Shown: positions 33,471 through 45,577, counted from the stretch's first letter. The stretch: 64,000 nucleotides of DNA from Paralvinella palmiformis (GCA_025642065.1 JAODUP010000089.1:423501-487500), one strand, 5' to 3'. Made by a program: numbers and translations. Notes: generated by a model from the sequence alone, not told the origin.

Positions 33471-34888
33471 ATTAGGTACATGACAAAACTCAGCACTCTG
33501 CTTAGGCCGCTATCTTCGGAAGGGTCGTGTCTTTTCTGGCACGTCATCAGTCTATTTTAGGACTTGCCAAGCTACAACCACACTGATGACGTAGCTCACA
33601 GGTTCTTCTGCTACTTCGTTTTCGAATTGATGATATCGACGGGAAATCACAAAAGTTATTTAATTGTGAGGTCGAGCGTCACCTTCAGCGTCAAATATCT
33701 CCTTGAAGGTAAGAGGGAACACTTTTACCTGTTTAAGAAACTCTTTAGTGCACAGTTGTGTACATATTTGCCAAGTTTTAGAAAAATCGGACTTGACCTG
33801 TATTTTTTTAAACCAAGGAGAAAATATGTTCGCTCCACACAAATGGCGATCGCCTCCATGTTGAAAAATTTGATCAGTTCCCAAGCTCACTCATATGCAT
33901 CATAAGATTGAGATTATTTGGGTCGTGTATGTAATTATATATTAAACGTCAACATTCTTCTTGAACGTAAGGATATGAAGCTGATAAAACTTTCTACACA
34001 TACTAATGTACATTTTGGGCGAATTTTGGAAAAATCTGTGATAGAAGTAATCTAATTCAATAGTAGATCTCTTAGTTAGACTATCATAATCATTACTTTG
34101 ATCTTTAATGATATTTGCCTAAATCTATAATAAAGTTTTTTTCAGGTGTTCCCGACTGTGTTTAACCAACTGTCCAGATGTCTTCAATTACCAGAAGGAT
34201 TTCAGATAAATCATTTTCATATCTAAATAATTTTCATTTGTAAGTAATTTTGCTGTCTCTAATTTCTGTTTATATTTACTGGAAAAGTTTCAAACATTGT
34301 TCAGGTGTGAATAAAACTCATGTAAAATAGTTGTCATGGTTGAGTGTCTGTGACTAAATGAGTAAAATTATTATTTATTCCTTTTTTAGGCCATTAAGTA
34401 GGTTAATTAGTGATTTCAGAAGTAACTATATCTTTTCAGATAATCAATATGAACAAAGACATTACTTTTCCATCATTACTCTATATGCTGTCTTGTTGTG
34501 TGATCTTGAACATTTTATTAAAACATGCAGTGTATAAATTTATCTATTATAACAGTATTTCATGAAATCACTTGTTCTGATTAATGAATTAATAATCTAA
34601 GAATTTAATTAGCATCATAGTGTTACATTGAATATTATTAAGACTTCATCATTATAAACAGTTATCTATAATTTTTTATCTTTATTTCATTAATATTAAA
34701 AAAGTTATGACATTTTGAAAGTGAAAACTTTAATTATGGGTCACACATTTTCCTATGTTTTACAGTCTAATGAAGGAACCAAATTTAGCCATATTTTACA
34801 ACATTCAAACTGGCATAACTTTCTTAAACATCTATCACACAACAAACATGTATCATTATGAAGGTATTGCCATGCTCTTTCCTCTGTC
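33471..34888. repeat. Duplicated block, copy 2 (partner at 4640-5875)
   Basis: Same orientation relative to its SR gene as copy 1. It carries about 200 extra bases around 34040-34240 that copy 1 lacks. The last shared words are CAAACTGGCATAACTTTCTTAA and ATGCTCTTTCCTCTG, near 5890 and 34888. Confidence 0.75.
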
Positions 34889-35282
34889 AAATTGTCAAGT
34901 ACCTACAGGAATAGGTCAAGATCATGAAGATGAAAATTAGTTTTCATTTTATAGTCAAGTAACAAGTTATGTTATAAAAATCGAAAATTAGTCTTCATTT
35001 TATAGTCAAGTAACATGTTATAAAAATAATAAAATGATCAATACAGGTGTGATAAGCAATCCTAGGCCAGTAGCTGACGACCAATCTAGATTAATATCCA
35101 AATAAAGTTATATCCAATGTTGAATGTACAACTGTATAATCGCAATAATGCAACGCACAAAAATAAATATGTACTAATCGTCTAATGAATAGAAAATGGA
35201 CATGTATCCAATTTGTGTGTACTACGAAAATAGATATCACAAATACGCACACTGTGATAGATCTAGTTCAATTAAACTTACC

Positions 35283-35375
35283 TACAAGTAATATAACTAA
35301 TATAAAATGTGTTCTACTCAAACCGCGTTAACAAAGATGGCGTCACAAACGGGGTGCCCTTCACGGCGTCCTGGC
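35283..35375 (-). promoter_or_regulatory. Possible non-coding first exon of paralogue 2
   Basis: A minus-strand donor GTAAGTTT (about 35275-35282) follows a short CG-containing stretch (GCGTCACAAACGGGGTGCCC on plus, about 35340-35359). That stretch resembles 9200-9230 upstream of paralogue 1. It lies just beyond the shared block, as expected if promoters were duplicated with the genes. Confidence 0.35.
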
Positions 35376-35729
35376 ATATATATTTTTTATCAGCGTTAAT
35401 TCTAATTTATTATGTTCGCAGATAGTTAATAGTAGTAAAATATGAAATAAAATAATACCATAAATGAAATTTTATGCATCCATGTAAAAAGTTAGTTCGT
35501 TTGCTTAAGCTGTTCCACAGAAATAGTTCTAGACTGTTCTACGTAGTTATTAGACCCCTGAGGGCATTGACCTAAAAGAAAGTTAGCCGAGCACTCAGTG
35601 ATGTTTGATTGGGCCGGCATGACCAAACAATGTTGACTTCCGGTAGGGGCAAAAAAGCACCGTTCAAGCGGCTGAGCTTCGAGTTTTGAACTGTAGTCAT
35701 TCATGACAATGATTTGTACACGTAGTGTA

Positions 35730-35760
35730 GTGGCGACACCAATCTTATAGGTGTCGCCAC
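35730..35760. repeat. Perfect 11-bp inverted repeat, GTGGCGACACC, 9-nt loop
   Basis: GTGGCGACACC at 35730-35740 pairs with 35750-35760. The same word occurs at 49699-49709, next to another hairpin, which suggests a shared mobile-element end. Confidence 0.85.
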
Positions 35761-35871
35761 GGTCAGTTCTCGATTAATGAGTTTATGTTGTCATTATAGT
35801 CAAGATATATGTTGTGATGTATGGAGTAACTGGGATATATAGGGAATGCGTTGCTATGTCGAGAATAAAGC

Positions 35872-35896
35872 TATATATATATATATATATATATAC
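35872..35896. repeat. (TA)n microsatellite
   Basis: Follows AATAAAGC. Confidence 0.95.
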
Positions 35897-36497
35897 ACAA
35901 AACAATGTGTCATGTTATGACGTAAGTTTGGCAAAACCTCTGAATACGGATACTTATTGTGAATAGTGCTTTAAAATTTTGTATGCGCAAATAATCTGTA
36001 TTACTCCTATCCTGTTATATGGCATCAAATATGTAAATGTAATTTTATGTAAATGCGTACATCTAGGCTAGTTGAGATCAACCGTCAGAGACGGGGTTGT
36101 CGAAGAAGCTAAATATAATAATAACTGCTTAATTTCCCGCCAAGAAAACGCTTTAACAGTTGGTTTAAATGTGTTCCTTATACTTACCGATGAAAATATA
36201 TTCCTTTTGTATTACTTCCACGCCCACGGCTTATGCAACCAATGACGCAACACAAATTCACCATGTTTATAAACCTGATTTTAGCAGTTGCAACACACAC
36301 ACACCGAAAGTTGGGGCTTGTTTGCCACCTAATCGGCGGGCGGGCGAGGTCTAGTTTTCTTTCTATCATTTCTATGAAACAGATATGCGAATGAAATTAA
36401 GTGATAATTGCATTATATTAAATTACCTTGTAATTAAAACAAACATTTTTAATAATTTTTTTACCAAATATGTTCAGTAATGGACAATTTCCGCGAC

Positions 36498-36935
36498 GAC
36501 TGCGCCACCTAGCGAACATCCGTTTGCGGGTCGTCTTTCACCGCGTTCGCTGAACCGTATGATAAAAACATTCTTTTACCAATCGTGAGATTACCGAGAT
36601 CACAATATGTTTCATGCATTGATAATATGGCTATTACAGTTCCCAACTTGATGATTTATTTTCAATAACATGCAATTTTTTCAGGCCAAAATAAACTGTC
36701 AACTTTCCCGATACAAATAATCTTATCTGTTAGTAAAAATAATTCTACGTTATATTTAATAAAAATGAAACTGCTACAACAACTTCTAGATCGATTTAGT
36801 TCTGTGAATCCCCCAAAACGTAAATTTACAAACAATTACTGAATTACACTCCTTGTTCCATGCTACTACATTGCTTCACTGACCCACAGTAGTTGTGAAC
36901 TGCGCATGCGTCGCGGAAATTGTCTATTAGTTTCC
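36498..36935. repeat. Dispersed repeat family R450, CpG-rich copy
   Basis: About 85-90% identical to 38907-39344. The end contains the palindromic TGCGCATGCGTCGCGG (NRF1-like core). Confidence 0.85.
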
Positions 36936-37135
36936 AATATAACAATTAAGCCGTTCTTGTTTCTTCTATATAAATACCAGGTAACTGAAACTTTTCAGCA
37001 CCCGGCGCTGGAAGATTTTCAAGCCAACCTCTGTCAAATCAGTGGCCGCGTCCTGAACGAAGTTTAATCATCAGCTAGAACTGTGTAAATTATCACACAC
37101 TATATACTCTGAAACATATCCCCCCCCCCCCACAC

Positions 37136-37264
37136 ACACACAGACTGGTGAGACATTACACATGTCTCAGCAAGAAAAGTTGCCACTCTGGATTTAGTTC
37201 ACCGAAGAAGCGTCCATAGTTTGAATTCACGGTTCGAGATTGTCTGTGCCTTATTATACACAAC
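37136..37264. repeat. Dispersed repeat ending near CA-rich DNA, copy 2
   Basis: Partner of 13493-13613. It has a short extra segment (about 37183-37204) absent from copy 1. Confidence 0.85.
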
Positions 37265-37364
37265 TAAAACGCACACGGTACACAGATTGCATTAAACTTG
37301 TGAAAGCGGCATTTTTTTTACCTTGGTGACCTTTATGACCATAAAATCTAAAATTGACCTATGA

Positions 37365-37480
37365 CATCCACCCACCTTTTTGTCATCCTATGAATGATTG
37401 ATTCCACATGGATATCTGCTATTAACAAACGATGCTGTTAAAATAAATTATATACAGGCCTTTTCCATGTTTGGCTGGTC
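37365..37480. repeat. Dispersed repeat (partner 17905-18015)
   Basis: Same order of shared words, with a 17-base insertion around 37442-37458. Confidence 0.8.
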
Positions 37481-37515
37481 CACTACTATATGTAGGTTAA
37501 GGAAATCGAATGATC

Positions 37516-37518
37516 ACA

Positions 37519-37554
<36 letters not shown>

Positions 37555-37597
37555 TATAAAATTTATATATATATAATATATATAATATATATATATA

Positions 37598-37640
<43 letters not shown>
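37516..37640. repeat. Compound microsatellite (CGCA)n then TA-rich
   Basis: About ten CGCA units followed by about 85 bp of TATAATATA repeats. Confidence 0.95.
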
Positions 37641-37641
<1 letters not shown>

Positions 37642-37904
37642 TGTACACACACACAATTATAAAAATACGTTTGCTACATATTCGAAATAATTTATTTATT
37701 ACAAACCAAAACGGCAAATTTAAATGCTGATGCGTGATCCGAAGATATGCATATTCAAGGACATTGCGCCAATATCAGGAATCGTTAAGTGTGTCCTCTT
37801 AGTGGACATAAACCACCAACAGCCACTTACAGATGTCAGGTGTACGTGACATGGAAAAAAATACCATTAGAAATTCTGAACTATCAATCTACTTTTAATC
37901 TAGA

Positions 37905-38790
37905 TGGATGACAAACAATAAACTTAGGCTCAATGGCAACAAAACAGATTTCATCATTATAGGTACATCCAGAAAACGCATTAAACTTACTACTTTCTTC
38001 TCTACGAACATCTTTAGTCATAGCATCACACCATCAGACACTGTACATACATCTTGGTGTTACATTTGATAGTGATTTTAATTTCATAATTCAGATAACA
38101 TATTTCTCTGACATGTCGCTGCCGCTTCTACCATATTTGTGACCTTCGTCGTATTCGTTGCTATATTTCTCTTTCAGTCGCCAAAACCATTGCTACAGCA
38201 CTCATCACTAGCAGGCTTTATTACTGCAACTCTCTTCTTTATAACATCGCATCTAAGGATATTCTAAAACTTCTGAGTGTTTAGAACTGCTTAGACAGGG
38301 TCGTCACCCAGTCTCCTCGGTTTTTTCTATCCTGTCCCACTTCTGAAAGCACTTCACTGGCTGGCTCCCTGTTCAATCTCGCCTCATCTGTAAACTCTGC
38401 ACTATTGCCTATCAAACTCTTTCTTCTGGAGAACCTTTATATCTATTTTCCATGCGTTTTCCAGCAAACAAGCCCAGAGAACTCCGTTCATCTGGTTTTC
38501 ACTTGTTGTCTGTTGCCAGTGTTAAAACTCATGATGGGATTCGAGCTTTTTCAGTTGCTGCCCCACCTCTTTGGAATTCACCCCCTGAACATGTTTCCGT
38601 CACCATTTAAAAACTCACCTTTTCAGACTTGCTTATCCTTTCTAAGTTTCCACTCCATCTGATCATTTGTTGATGAACTTTGTGTTGTACCTGGACTATG
38701 AGTTTGCTCAAACCCTGTACTAGGTGCGCCACTGAGCTCAATTCTTTTGAGGAAATTGTCACAATTTTTTGTAATTATTATTATTATAAT
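37905..38790 (+). mobile_element. 3' end of a decayed L2/CR1-type LINE (reverse transcriptase C-terminus)
   Basis: Three plus-strand frames carry reverse-transcriptase pieces in order. WMTNNKLRLNGNKTDFIIIG is near 37903. LGVTFDSDFNFIIQI follows near 38055. Then come DLRRIR, AKTIATALITSRLYYCNSLL and NCLDRVVTQSPR (about 38140-38315), KALHWL (about 38345), and HHLKTHLFRLAYPF (about 38605). The order and wording are typical of a common L2/CR1-group LINE of marine animals. The frame shifts several times and has stops (for example before NCLDR), so it is dead and 5'-truncated. The tail CTTTTGAGGAAATTGTCACA plus (ATT)n is the usual 3' end. Confidence 0.85.
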
Positions 38791-38906
38791 AAGCTTCAAC
38801 CGATGCGCCAAAATGCACTAGGACCAATTAAATGTTCATTTAGGTATGTTTGGTGTGAGCACTTCCTCGGTAACTTGAAACGCTCTCCGACTGTAGCGAA
38901 GCATAC

Positions 38907-39344
38907 CGCGAGCACTGCGCCCTCTAGCGAACGTCTGTGCGGGTCACGTTTCACCGGCCTCGCTGAACCATATGATAAAAACATTCTTTTACCAATCGTG
39001 AGATCACGGAGATCATAATATGTTTCATATATTTATAACATGTCTATTACAATTCCCAACTTGATGATTTATTTTCAATTACACGTAATTTTTCAGGCAA
39101 AATAAACTGTCAACTTTCTCGATACAAATAATCTTATCTGTTAGTAAAACTAATTCTACGTTATATTTAATAAAAAATTAAACTGCTACAAGAACTTGTA
39201 GATCGATGTAGTTCTGTGAATCCCGCAAAACGTAAATTTACAACAATTAGTGAATTACACTTCTTGTTCCATGCTACTACATTGCTTCACTGACCCGCAA
39301 GCCATAGTTGGTGTGTGCGCATGCGTCGCGGAAATTGTCTATTC
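38907..39344. repeat. Dispersed repeat family R450, third copy
   Basis: Starts at CACTGCGCCCTCTAGCGAAC and ends TGCGCATGCGTCGCGGAAAT. It begins right after the LINE tail. Confidence 0.85.
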
Positions 39345-39625
39345 TTTCATAACAGACTGCTAGACATCTGTTCTGTGACCTACGTCTCTACATAACCACG
39401 TACGTATTTTGATTAACGGTTAATTTGGGATGATGATACAAAGATAAATGGTAATTTCCTATGTAATGGATTAAGGTGGTTAGACTTAATATAATTTAGT
39501 TCACAAACTTTTATAATAACCTGATTAAATATGAGGATTATGGCGGCATTCGATTCATCATCTCGCACTTTCCACCGAATTCAAGGGAACCTATCCATAA
39601 GAATAGAATACTAAAAACAACTCTG

Positions 39626-39628
<3 letters not shown>

Positions 39629-39664
<36 letters not shown>
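39629..39664. repeat. (TA)n microsatellite
   Basis: Preceded by CTAAAAACAACTCTGTTAA. The second TA tract at 39952 is preceded by the similar CTAGAAGCAACTCTGTTTA, so the flank and repeat are duplicated about 320 bp apart. Confidence 0.95.
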
Positions 39665-39668
<4 letters not shown>

Positions 39669-39950
39669 TCGTTCCAGCTGCACTAGCTTCCTGTACGTTT
39701 CAGATCACCAGACAAGTATCCTCTTTCACACATTAAAAATGTTAGATTCCTGAAACCCACTTAATTAAATTAGTTTATTTGTAATATATCTACCAGCCAG
39801 TGTATTTATGTATAAAATGCGTTTGCGTTATGTGAGCCTGAACATGTTTTAATTCTGTTTTCGGTGCATAGAGCCTTAGAGCACCTCAAATTGATTAAAA
39901 CACTATATGAAGTGACCTACCCATAGCAATGGAATCCTAGAAGCAACTCT

Positions 39951-39951
<1 letters not shown>

Positions 39952-40005
<54 letters not shown>

Positions 40006-40034
40006 AATATATTATACACACACACACACACACA
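39952..40034. repeat. (TA)n(CA)n microsatellite
   Basis: TA-rich to about 40014, then CA. Confidence 0.95.
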
Positions 40035-40129
40035 GTCTAACTCCGCCATCTACGGATAGCCGCCAACCGCACCTACCCTGAACCTTTGATAAGGACCCGA
40101 TTTCCTCCCATGATAATGCCCCCAACATC

Positions 40130-40352
40130 CGCCCTCCGTTATTCAGCCACCGCCAGTGCTTACGCAAAACGAACACCATACATTACCATATAAATACCCC
40201 CCCCCTCCCGCCACACATAGACAGTGAAATGTTTCTGGTAAATTGTGAATTGATTCACAAGATGTCAGTCAGGATCATTATGTGGCGATCATGATGGTGT
40301 TATATATATATTAAATAAAGTGATGGTTGGGGTTAACAAAGGATCAAAGGCC
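40130..40352. repeat. Dispersed repeat (partner 14075-14285)
   Basis: Same words as the hAT-internal segment, with a poly-C insertion near 40197-40206. The putative zinc-finger ORF begins shortly downstream. Confidence 0.8.
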
Positions 40353-40461
40353 ATTTTTTTAAACAACCCAAAACTGACCGCCTAAATGCCTCCCTCACTC
40401 AGATACAAAGAGTGAACGACGGATCCAAAATACTGATCATCGTGACAATCCAGCTGCATCT

Positions 40462-41968
40462 TTGCCACGTGATTGCGCAGAGATAACCATCAACGGGAAG
40501 ATCTCCATGCATATATATCCCTATAAGGATGCAAACGGGACATTAACTAGTGACGCTTTTGGTTCTGAAGCACATCAAGAGAAAGAGGTTAGAATTGATC
40601 AGAGGTTGTCGGGTCGTACAAGATCATATGTGAAGAATTATGCTGAATATCAAGATGATAATGACGGTGAGACAAGAAGTGATGACAGTTCCGACAATTG
40701 GGAAGAATTGGTTGACCGTAAAAGACGGAGAAAAGGATCCACGTCGAGAAACTAAGGAAGAGTTCTCCAAGGCAGCCGAGTTTAAGTAAAGATAGCAACA
40801 GCCACAGCCATAGAGAAACCAACTTTGATTCTGCGAATAGAAGTGCATCACCTATAGGCGGTGAATCTTCTGGAAAGAAAGATGGAAGAAAATCAACGAG
40901 ATGTTTCCTTCAGCCGATGTCTGAGGTAAATAATATAAAACTAAGCAAGGCAAATAAAGAAACAACTCTCACCCAATAAAGGCCTGGCTATGAGTAAAAG
41001 TGCAGCAGGAAGGAGAGCAAGTGTGAGGCAAACTCCGTCATTCCAAAGTTCATCGTTCCAACCTCTTCGAACAAAGCCTGCCGCTACAGAAAGTGGCGAT
41101 GATTCTACGTCGCGATCAGCTAACCTGATGCCAAATGTTAACAAGTCAAGTGAACCTTGTAAGATGACCATGAAAAACAAACGCTCTGCTGTGGTACTGC
41201 CATGTATTTTAAAGACAGCCGCTGAAGATGCTGGCCAGACAAATTCTGTCTATCAGTGCTTGATATGTCCGTATACAGAGGAGTGTTTAACTGGCACCGT
41301 CGACCACACACAGGATGAACATGCCAAGGAAGTACACCTTGCAATATGCAGTGGATCTGAACAGAGGTCGCTGCTGTATGTGAGCTGTCGTCACTGTGAC
41401 TTTGTGGCACTGAACAAACTCACCCTGTGGAACCACTTTGCCACATATCACAACGTGTCCGGTATTAAGCCTAAGTATGCACTGGATATGGTGTCGGTTC
41501 CATCAGGAATGTTTACTAAAACCAGGTACAAATGTGATACATGCCAGTTCACAGCCAACAGTCGCTATGACATTGACCTACACTGTATAGAACATTATCA
41601 ACGGAGGCTGTTGCTGGTATGCAGTATTTGTAATGTCTTCTCTGCAAACGATTTCGGCGCCATTAGATGCCATATCAGTAACCACAAAGAGACGTCAACA
41701 CTGGCCTGCAGTGCAAACCATCACTGATGGAAATGGTGGTGTTGAGCTCAGAGGACTGGCCAATAGGAAAGCTGGTATGGTCAACATAGCCACGATTCCT
41801 TCAGCAGAAACGAATATTCATGATGTGGAAAGTGTCGTTAATCAGCCTGCATCTCCTCCAGCTAACAATGCCACTAACACAGTTCAAGCCAGTCGTACGG
41901 CTCTTCCTGCTACTGAAGTCTGCTTGAGAGCTGCTCCCATTGCAAGATCGACTGCCACTATACCGTAA
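40462..41968 (+). pseudogene. Four-finger C2H2 zinc-finger protein gene, frame-broken
   Basis: Coding-like, GC-richer than its surroundings, and intronless. Three reading segments follow each other: 40462-40755 (acidic/Lys-Arg-rich, ends in DRKRRRKGSTSRN); about 40757-40979 in frame +1 (Ser/Lys-rich); and 40990-41727, 245 codons. The last has four C2H2 fingers at residues C90-C93-H106-H111, C133-C136-H149-H154, C182-C185-H198-H202 and C211-C214-H228-H232. A fourth segment in another frame runs from about 41700 to 41968 (Pro/Ala/Thr-rich, TAA). Fingers are widely spaced, not a KRAB-type array. Frame changes near 40745, 40980 and 41700 suggest a pseudogene, perhaps a retrocopy. Sequence error or an unrecognised intron is possible. 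The finger domain itself is intact, so a short product from the ATG at 40990 cannot be excluded. Function unknown; probably DNA binding. Confidence 0.6.
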
Positions 41969-41969
41969 A

Positions 41970-42676
41970 CAGAGCAAGCCTTGTACGTCTGATTAAGTAC
42001 CATGATGATATAATGAGTACCCTTTACAGGGAATTCCCTTTCCTCCAAATTAGAAAGGGAAATAAAAACAGTTAAAAACGGTTATAGTTGAAGTTGGGGA
42101 CTTACAGATGTTGTTCTTCCAGGAAAATCATAAGCTGATTTTAAATGTTATTCTTTGACAACTATGGCTATATCATCAATAACTGCATAACACAATGGTT
42201 TTGTTTATCACCAGAGTAAGTGTAAAATTACGGTATTTGTAGAATCAGGAATGAAGTATGATAAGGTCAAGTGTAATTTGTAATTAATTACAGGAGCATT
42301 TATCAGAGATGGCTGTTCCCTTGCTGGAGACATGTTTACGTGTCCCAAATTTGTTCAAATGCAATGAAATCATTAAATGTTATAGTCAGGCTTTTAATCA
42401 GAGATAAAATTATTGTGGTCTTTGAAATAGCATATCTGAGATTACTGTTTGCACGTTTGGCTGCACCAAGAATGGTATTTGGTGGTGTTCTGAACTGATT
42501 CTTGTTTGTAAATTTAAAATAGATCAATATTATGATATAGAACAATTACTTGGAGATAATTTTGTCTTGAGCTAATACATCCATAACATATTTGTATTTA
42601 GGTTTTAGCCATTCAATTGTTTTGTTGGCCTTCCATATGTAAGACAAGAGCTTTCTGGCTAAAAGCCTGGACTTTC

Positions 42677-42680
<4 letters not shown>
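41970..42680. other. No gene seen
   Basis: AT-rich spacer after the zinc-finger ORF. Confidence 0.5.

Positions 42681-42749
<69 letters not shown>
42681..42749. repeat. (CA)n(TA)n microsatellite
   Basis: About 52 bp of CA followed by TA. It abuts the LINE-tail repeat. Confidence 0.97.
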
Positions 42750-42753
42750 AACA

Positions 42754-42932
42754 CACCTATTTAAATTCGCTTTCGCAGATAAATAATTATTATCTTTTAA
42801 ATCATTACAGGGTTTTTACAGACATTATTTGGGGTATTATTATATTACATATTATTTGTACAGCGTCTTTGAATGGCTCCTGCTAGTAAGGGCGCTTTAT
42901 TAAATATACATTATTATTATTATTATTATTAA
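42754..42932 (+). mobile_element. LINE 3'-end-like repeat, copy 2
   Basis: Partner of 24158-24335. It ends in a seven-unit (ATT) tail. Confidence 0.65.
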
Positions 42933-43008
42933 TGCCACCCCGCCACAACGCCAATTTTCAGCCAGGTCCCAAAGTTGGCAAAAAGTGAGGTTAGACTGTG
43001 TGTGTGTG

Positions 43009-43052
<44 letters not shown>
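42933..43052. repeat. Repeat segment shared with 14330-14400, then (TG)n(TA)n
   Basis: GCCACCACAACGGCAACTTT-type sequence with CCCAAAGTTG and a following TTAGACTGTG, then a 48-bp TA tract. Confidence 0.75.
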
Positions 43053-43057
<5 letters not shown>

Positions 43058-44240
43058 CATACCGGTATATATAATATGAGCAGAGCAAATTAACAGATAG
43101 ATCCGCATCTTCCTAGAAGTTAGTTTTATACCTGTTTGTAAGTGATTATCAACATGGTGATACTTGAGCTGTTAGCTATTTTATATAATTAAATCATGTT
43201 TTATGCTGTCGAGTATAATATGCGCATCACAGTATTTTCCAGCGTTTAGAGATAATCTATTTCAAGCATAACTTTTATAGCGTTTGTTAAGGAAAAGCGT
43301 TCTAGGCCTATATGCAATTGTGGCATTGACACTGCATAATGCCCGTACATGTGGTTGTTTATTTACCAGTTACGTTTTAAATTAATATTAAAATAAATGA
43401 GAGCAACAATAAAAGCATTATCAGTCGCCTTAAAACAGCACACCATATAGTAAGCAGTCAGCTTTTATTTAATCGTACGCCTGGTGGACATCAATATTCA
43501 ATAATAAACATGCACGCATCCAAGCGAGGCAGTTAAAAATTATTTCTGACTGTATTTCAGATTACCGAACACAACTTCCCAGTCAATCTATGTTTTTCTA
43601 CCCACTAGCAATGTTGATACGAACGTACAGCGGCAGATTAACTTAACGGCGGACCAAAGGATGTTCAAAATGATTTAAATTAGGAACGAAATAATAATAA
43701 TAATAGTAATAATAATAATAAAACCCATTAATGTTACTATAAATAATTACGTAGGAAAGCTAAGCTGATCAACTGATAATCATTTGAAGAAAACCGAATC
43801 ATGTTTTGTCAAATGCTTTTTAAACGTTGCCTCTCAAAACCATCCTAACAAACTTTAATAAAACACCACCGTTAATTTTGTCCTAAACATCATGTTATCG
43901 CTGTCGTGAATTTGAAACAATTAAGGCCCAAAGAAATTTAGATTACACCACGAAAATCATGACATAGCTTTGATCGAAAACACTGTCTCCTGTCGTTTGA
44001 ACATGATTACTGCCATTTTACGCTCCAGATTCATGCTAGTAAATCACTATATTTTAACATATGCTTAAATGAATCACCAATGTAAAACTAATCCAGGGGT
44101 AATTCACATGAATGAATTTTCTAAATCATTAAAATATCATAACTTGTTGGTTCTAAATCCAAGAGTTCTTTTCTAATCGGTGACAAGTGGTTTCTATATT
44201 TTAACTGAACAGCCAGTATGTGCTCTGCTATAACATAACT
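43053..44240. other. No gene seen
   Basis: AT-rich, with an (AAT)n run near 43690-43722. Confidence 0.5.
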
Positions 44241-44313
44241 ACACACGCACACACACGTACACCCCCCCCCCACACACACACACACATACTTATGTACACA
44301 CACGCGCGCGCAC
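44241..44313. repeat. CA/CG-rich low-complexity tract with C9 run
   Basis: Mixed CACACG, poly-C and CACGCGCG. Open frames here are low-complexity products. Confidence 0.9.
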
Positions 44314-44520
44314 CATTGAAAACTGTTCACGCATTTCAAAATGGCAACGCATCAGAAGCAATCAGATGCTACTGAAATAAATGCCAAATTAGAAACTAAA
44401 TAAATATCTTAAATAGATGATGATTGTTTGTGATTGGTTGATCGAACATTACTGGGCTGAAGCACTCCATTTGCATCGATATATGTTAGAGTTTGATATA
44501 TAAGAAACATTAGAGCAGCT

Positions 44521-44684
44521 TCTAGCTGAATAGGATGGGGCGCCGGCGTGGGCATATCTGAAGGTTGTTTCGTCTTTCACTTCGTCTCATTACCTTTGGA
44601 GGTCGCTCGGCCCATTTAGCCTACCTTGTGCACAAAAGTGGCCGTAAAACATCAATCATCATCATCATCATCTAGCTGAATAGG
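44521..44684 (+). mobile_element. SINE family 1, internally deleted, 14-bp target duplication
   Basis: The body at 44535-44670 is flanked by exact TCTAGCTGAATAGG at 44521-44534 and 44671-44684. The head GGGGCGCC is joined directly to GGCGTGGGCATATCTG, deleting the whole tRNA-like body with both promoter boxes but keeping the extreme 5' end. Confidence 0.9.
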
Positions 44685-45053
44685 GCGCTATTTAAATATC
44701 ATATATTATTATTATAGGGAATAAAATATATGCCTACTACGTTATGCTTATTTCGAAATATGAAATTTCGTTTCCCGTGACCTTCAAATCTAAATATCAC
44801 AATTACAGTAATTCTTTGGTCCTAAAACATGTCTTTGTCGTACACCAAAATGAAGACGCACATCTGGTTTTGTGTGACTGCCTTTGTGAGTTGTAGCACT
44901 AACACGTTGAACCAATCGAGGAGATTCCAGTATACTACAAAACCTAGGAGCTTGAACACCAGATATTTATTATGCACATGGAAATTTAAATCACCAGTTA
45001 TTATAACATTTTATGGGATAATGGGATGAATTGAGTTCAGCTGTTTAGCCTAT

Positions 45054-45065
45054 GGGGGGGGGGGG
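45054..45065. repeat. G12 homopolymer
   Basis: A second run, G11, lies at 45967-45977. Both are prone to slippage and sequence error. Confidence 0.9.
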
Positions 45066-45154
45066 AGTAATTCATACATTGGACATATATGGCCGAAGGT
45101 GAAACACATGCACTTGAAAAAAGACGTTTCTACGACGATATCTATAGTCTTTAT

Positions 45155-45158
<4 letters not shown>

Positions 45159-45197
<39 letters not shown>

Positions 45198-45341
45198 TTT
45201 GTATTCTAATTAGTGGTCATTTGGTCACAATTCTATAAGATGTATAAACGTCACGAAAATCGGAGCCCACGATTTTATTATATGCAACATACACACCATC
45301 GCACACACACACACGCGCGCGCGCGCACACACACACACACT
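45159..45341. repeat. (TA)n tract and (CA)n(CG)n(CA)n tract
   Basis: The TA tract is at 45159-45195. The CA/CG compound tract at 45301-45341 includes (CG)7-like alternation, a Z-DNA-prone sequence. Confidence 0.93.
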
Positions 45342-45577
45342 GAGGAATAATGGCTAGGTTATCTAAATATTTAGACCATTCATCAAAGAATAAAGAGTTT
45401 CTATGGTCATTATCTTATTTGTATATGATTTAATCATCATAACATCTAAGGTTCTGACGGTCGGGTACCAGTAATGCTAAGAACTTCAGATATTGTCCAA
45501 TCAGAATCTCTGTACCGGCCGAATTAGCAGGCGAAGGTTTTTATATATAGTACTTATCATTAGACGTGTTTTAAATA

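Larger units (their letters stand above)
35380..36490. other. No gene seen
   Basis: Holds the hairpin at 35730 and a TA microsatellite. The open frames near 36169-36369 have no support. Confidence 0.45.

Noticed and set aside
33660..33890. 76-codon minus-strand ORF in the duplicated block
   Set aside because: Not open in the other copy and has no homology I recognise.
44121..44339. 72-codon Cys/Val-rich minus-strand ORF
   Set aside because: Driven by the CA/CG low-complexity tract.
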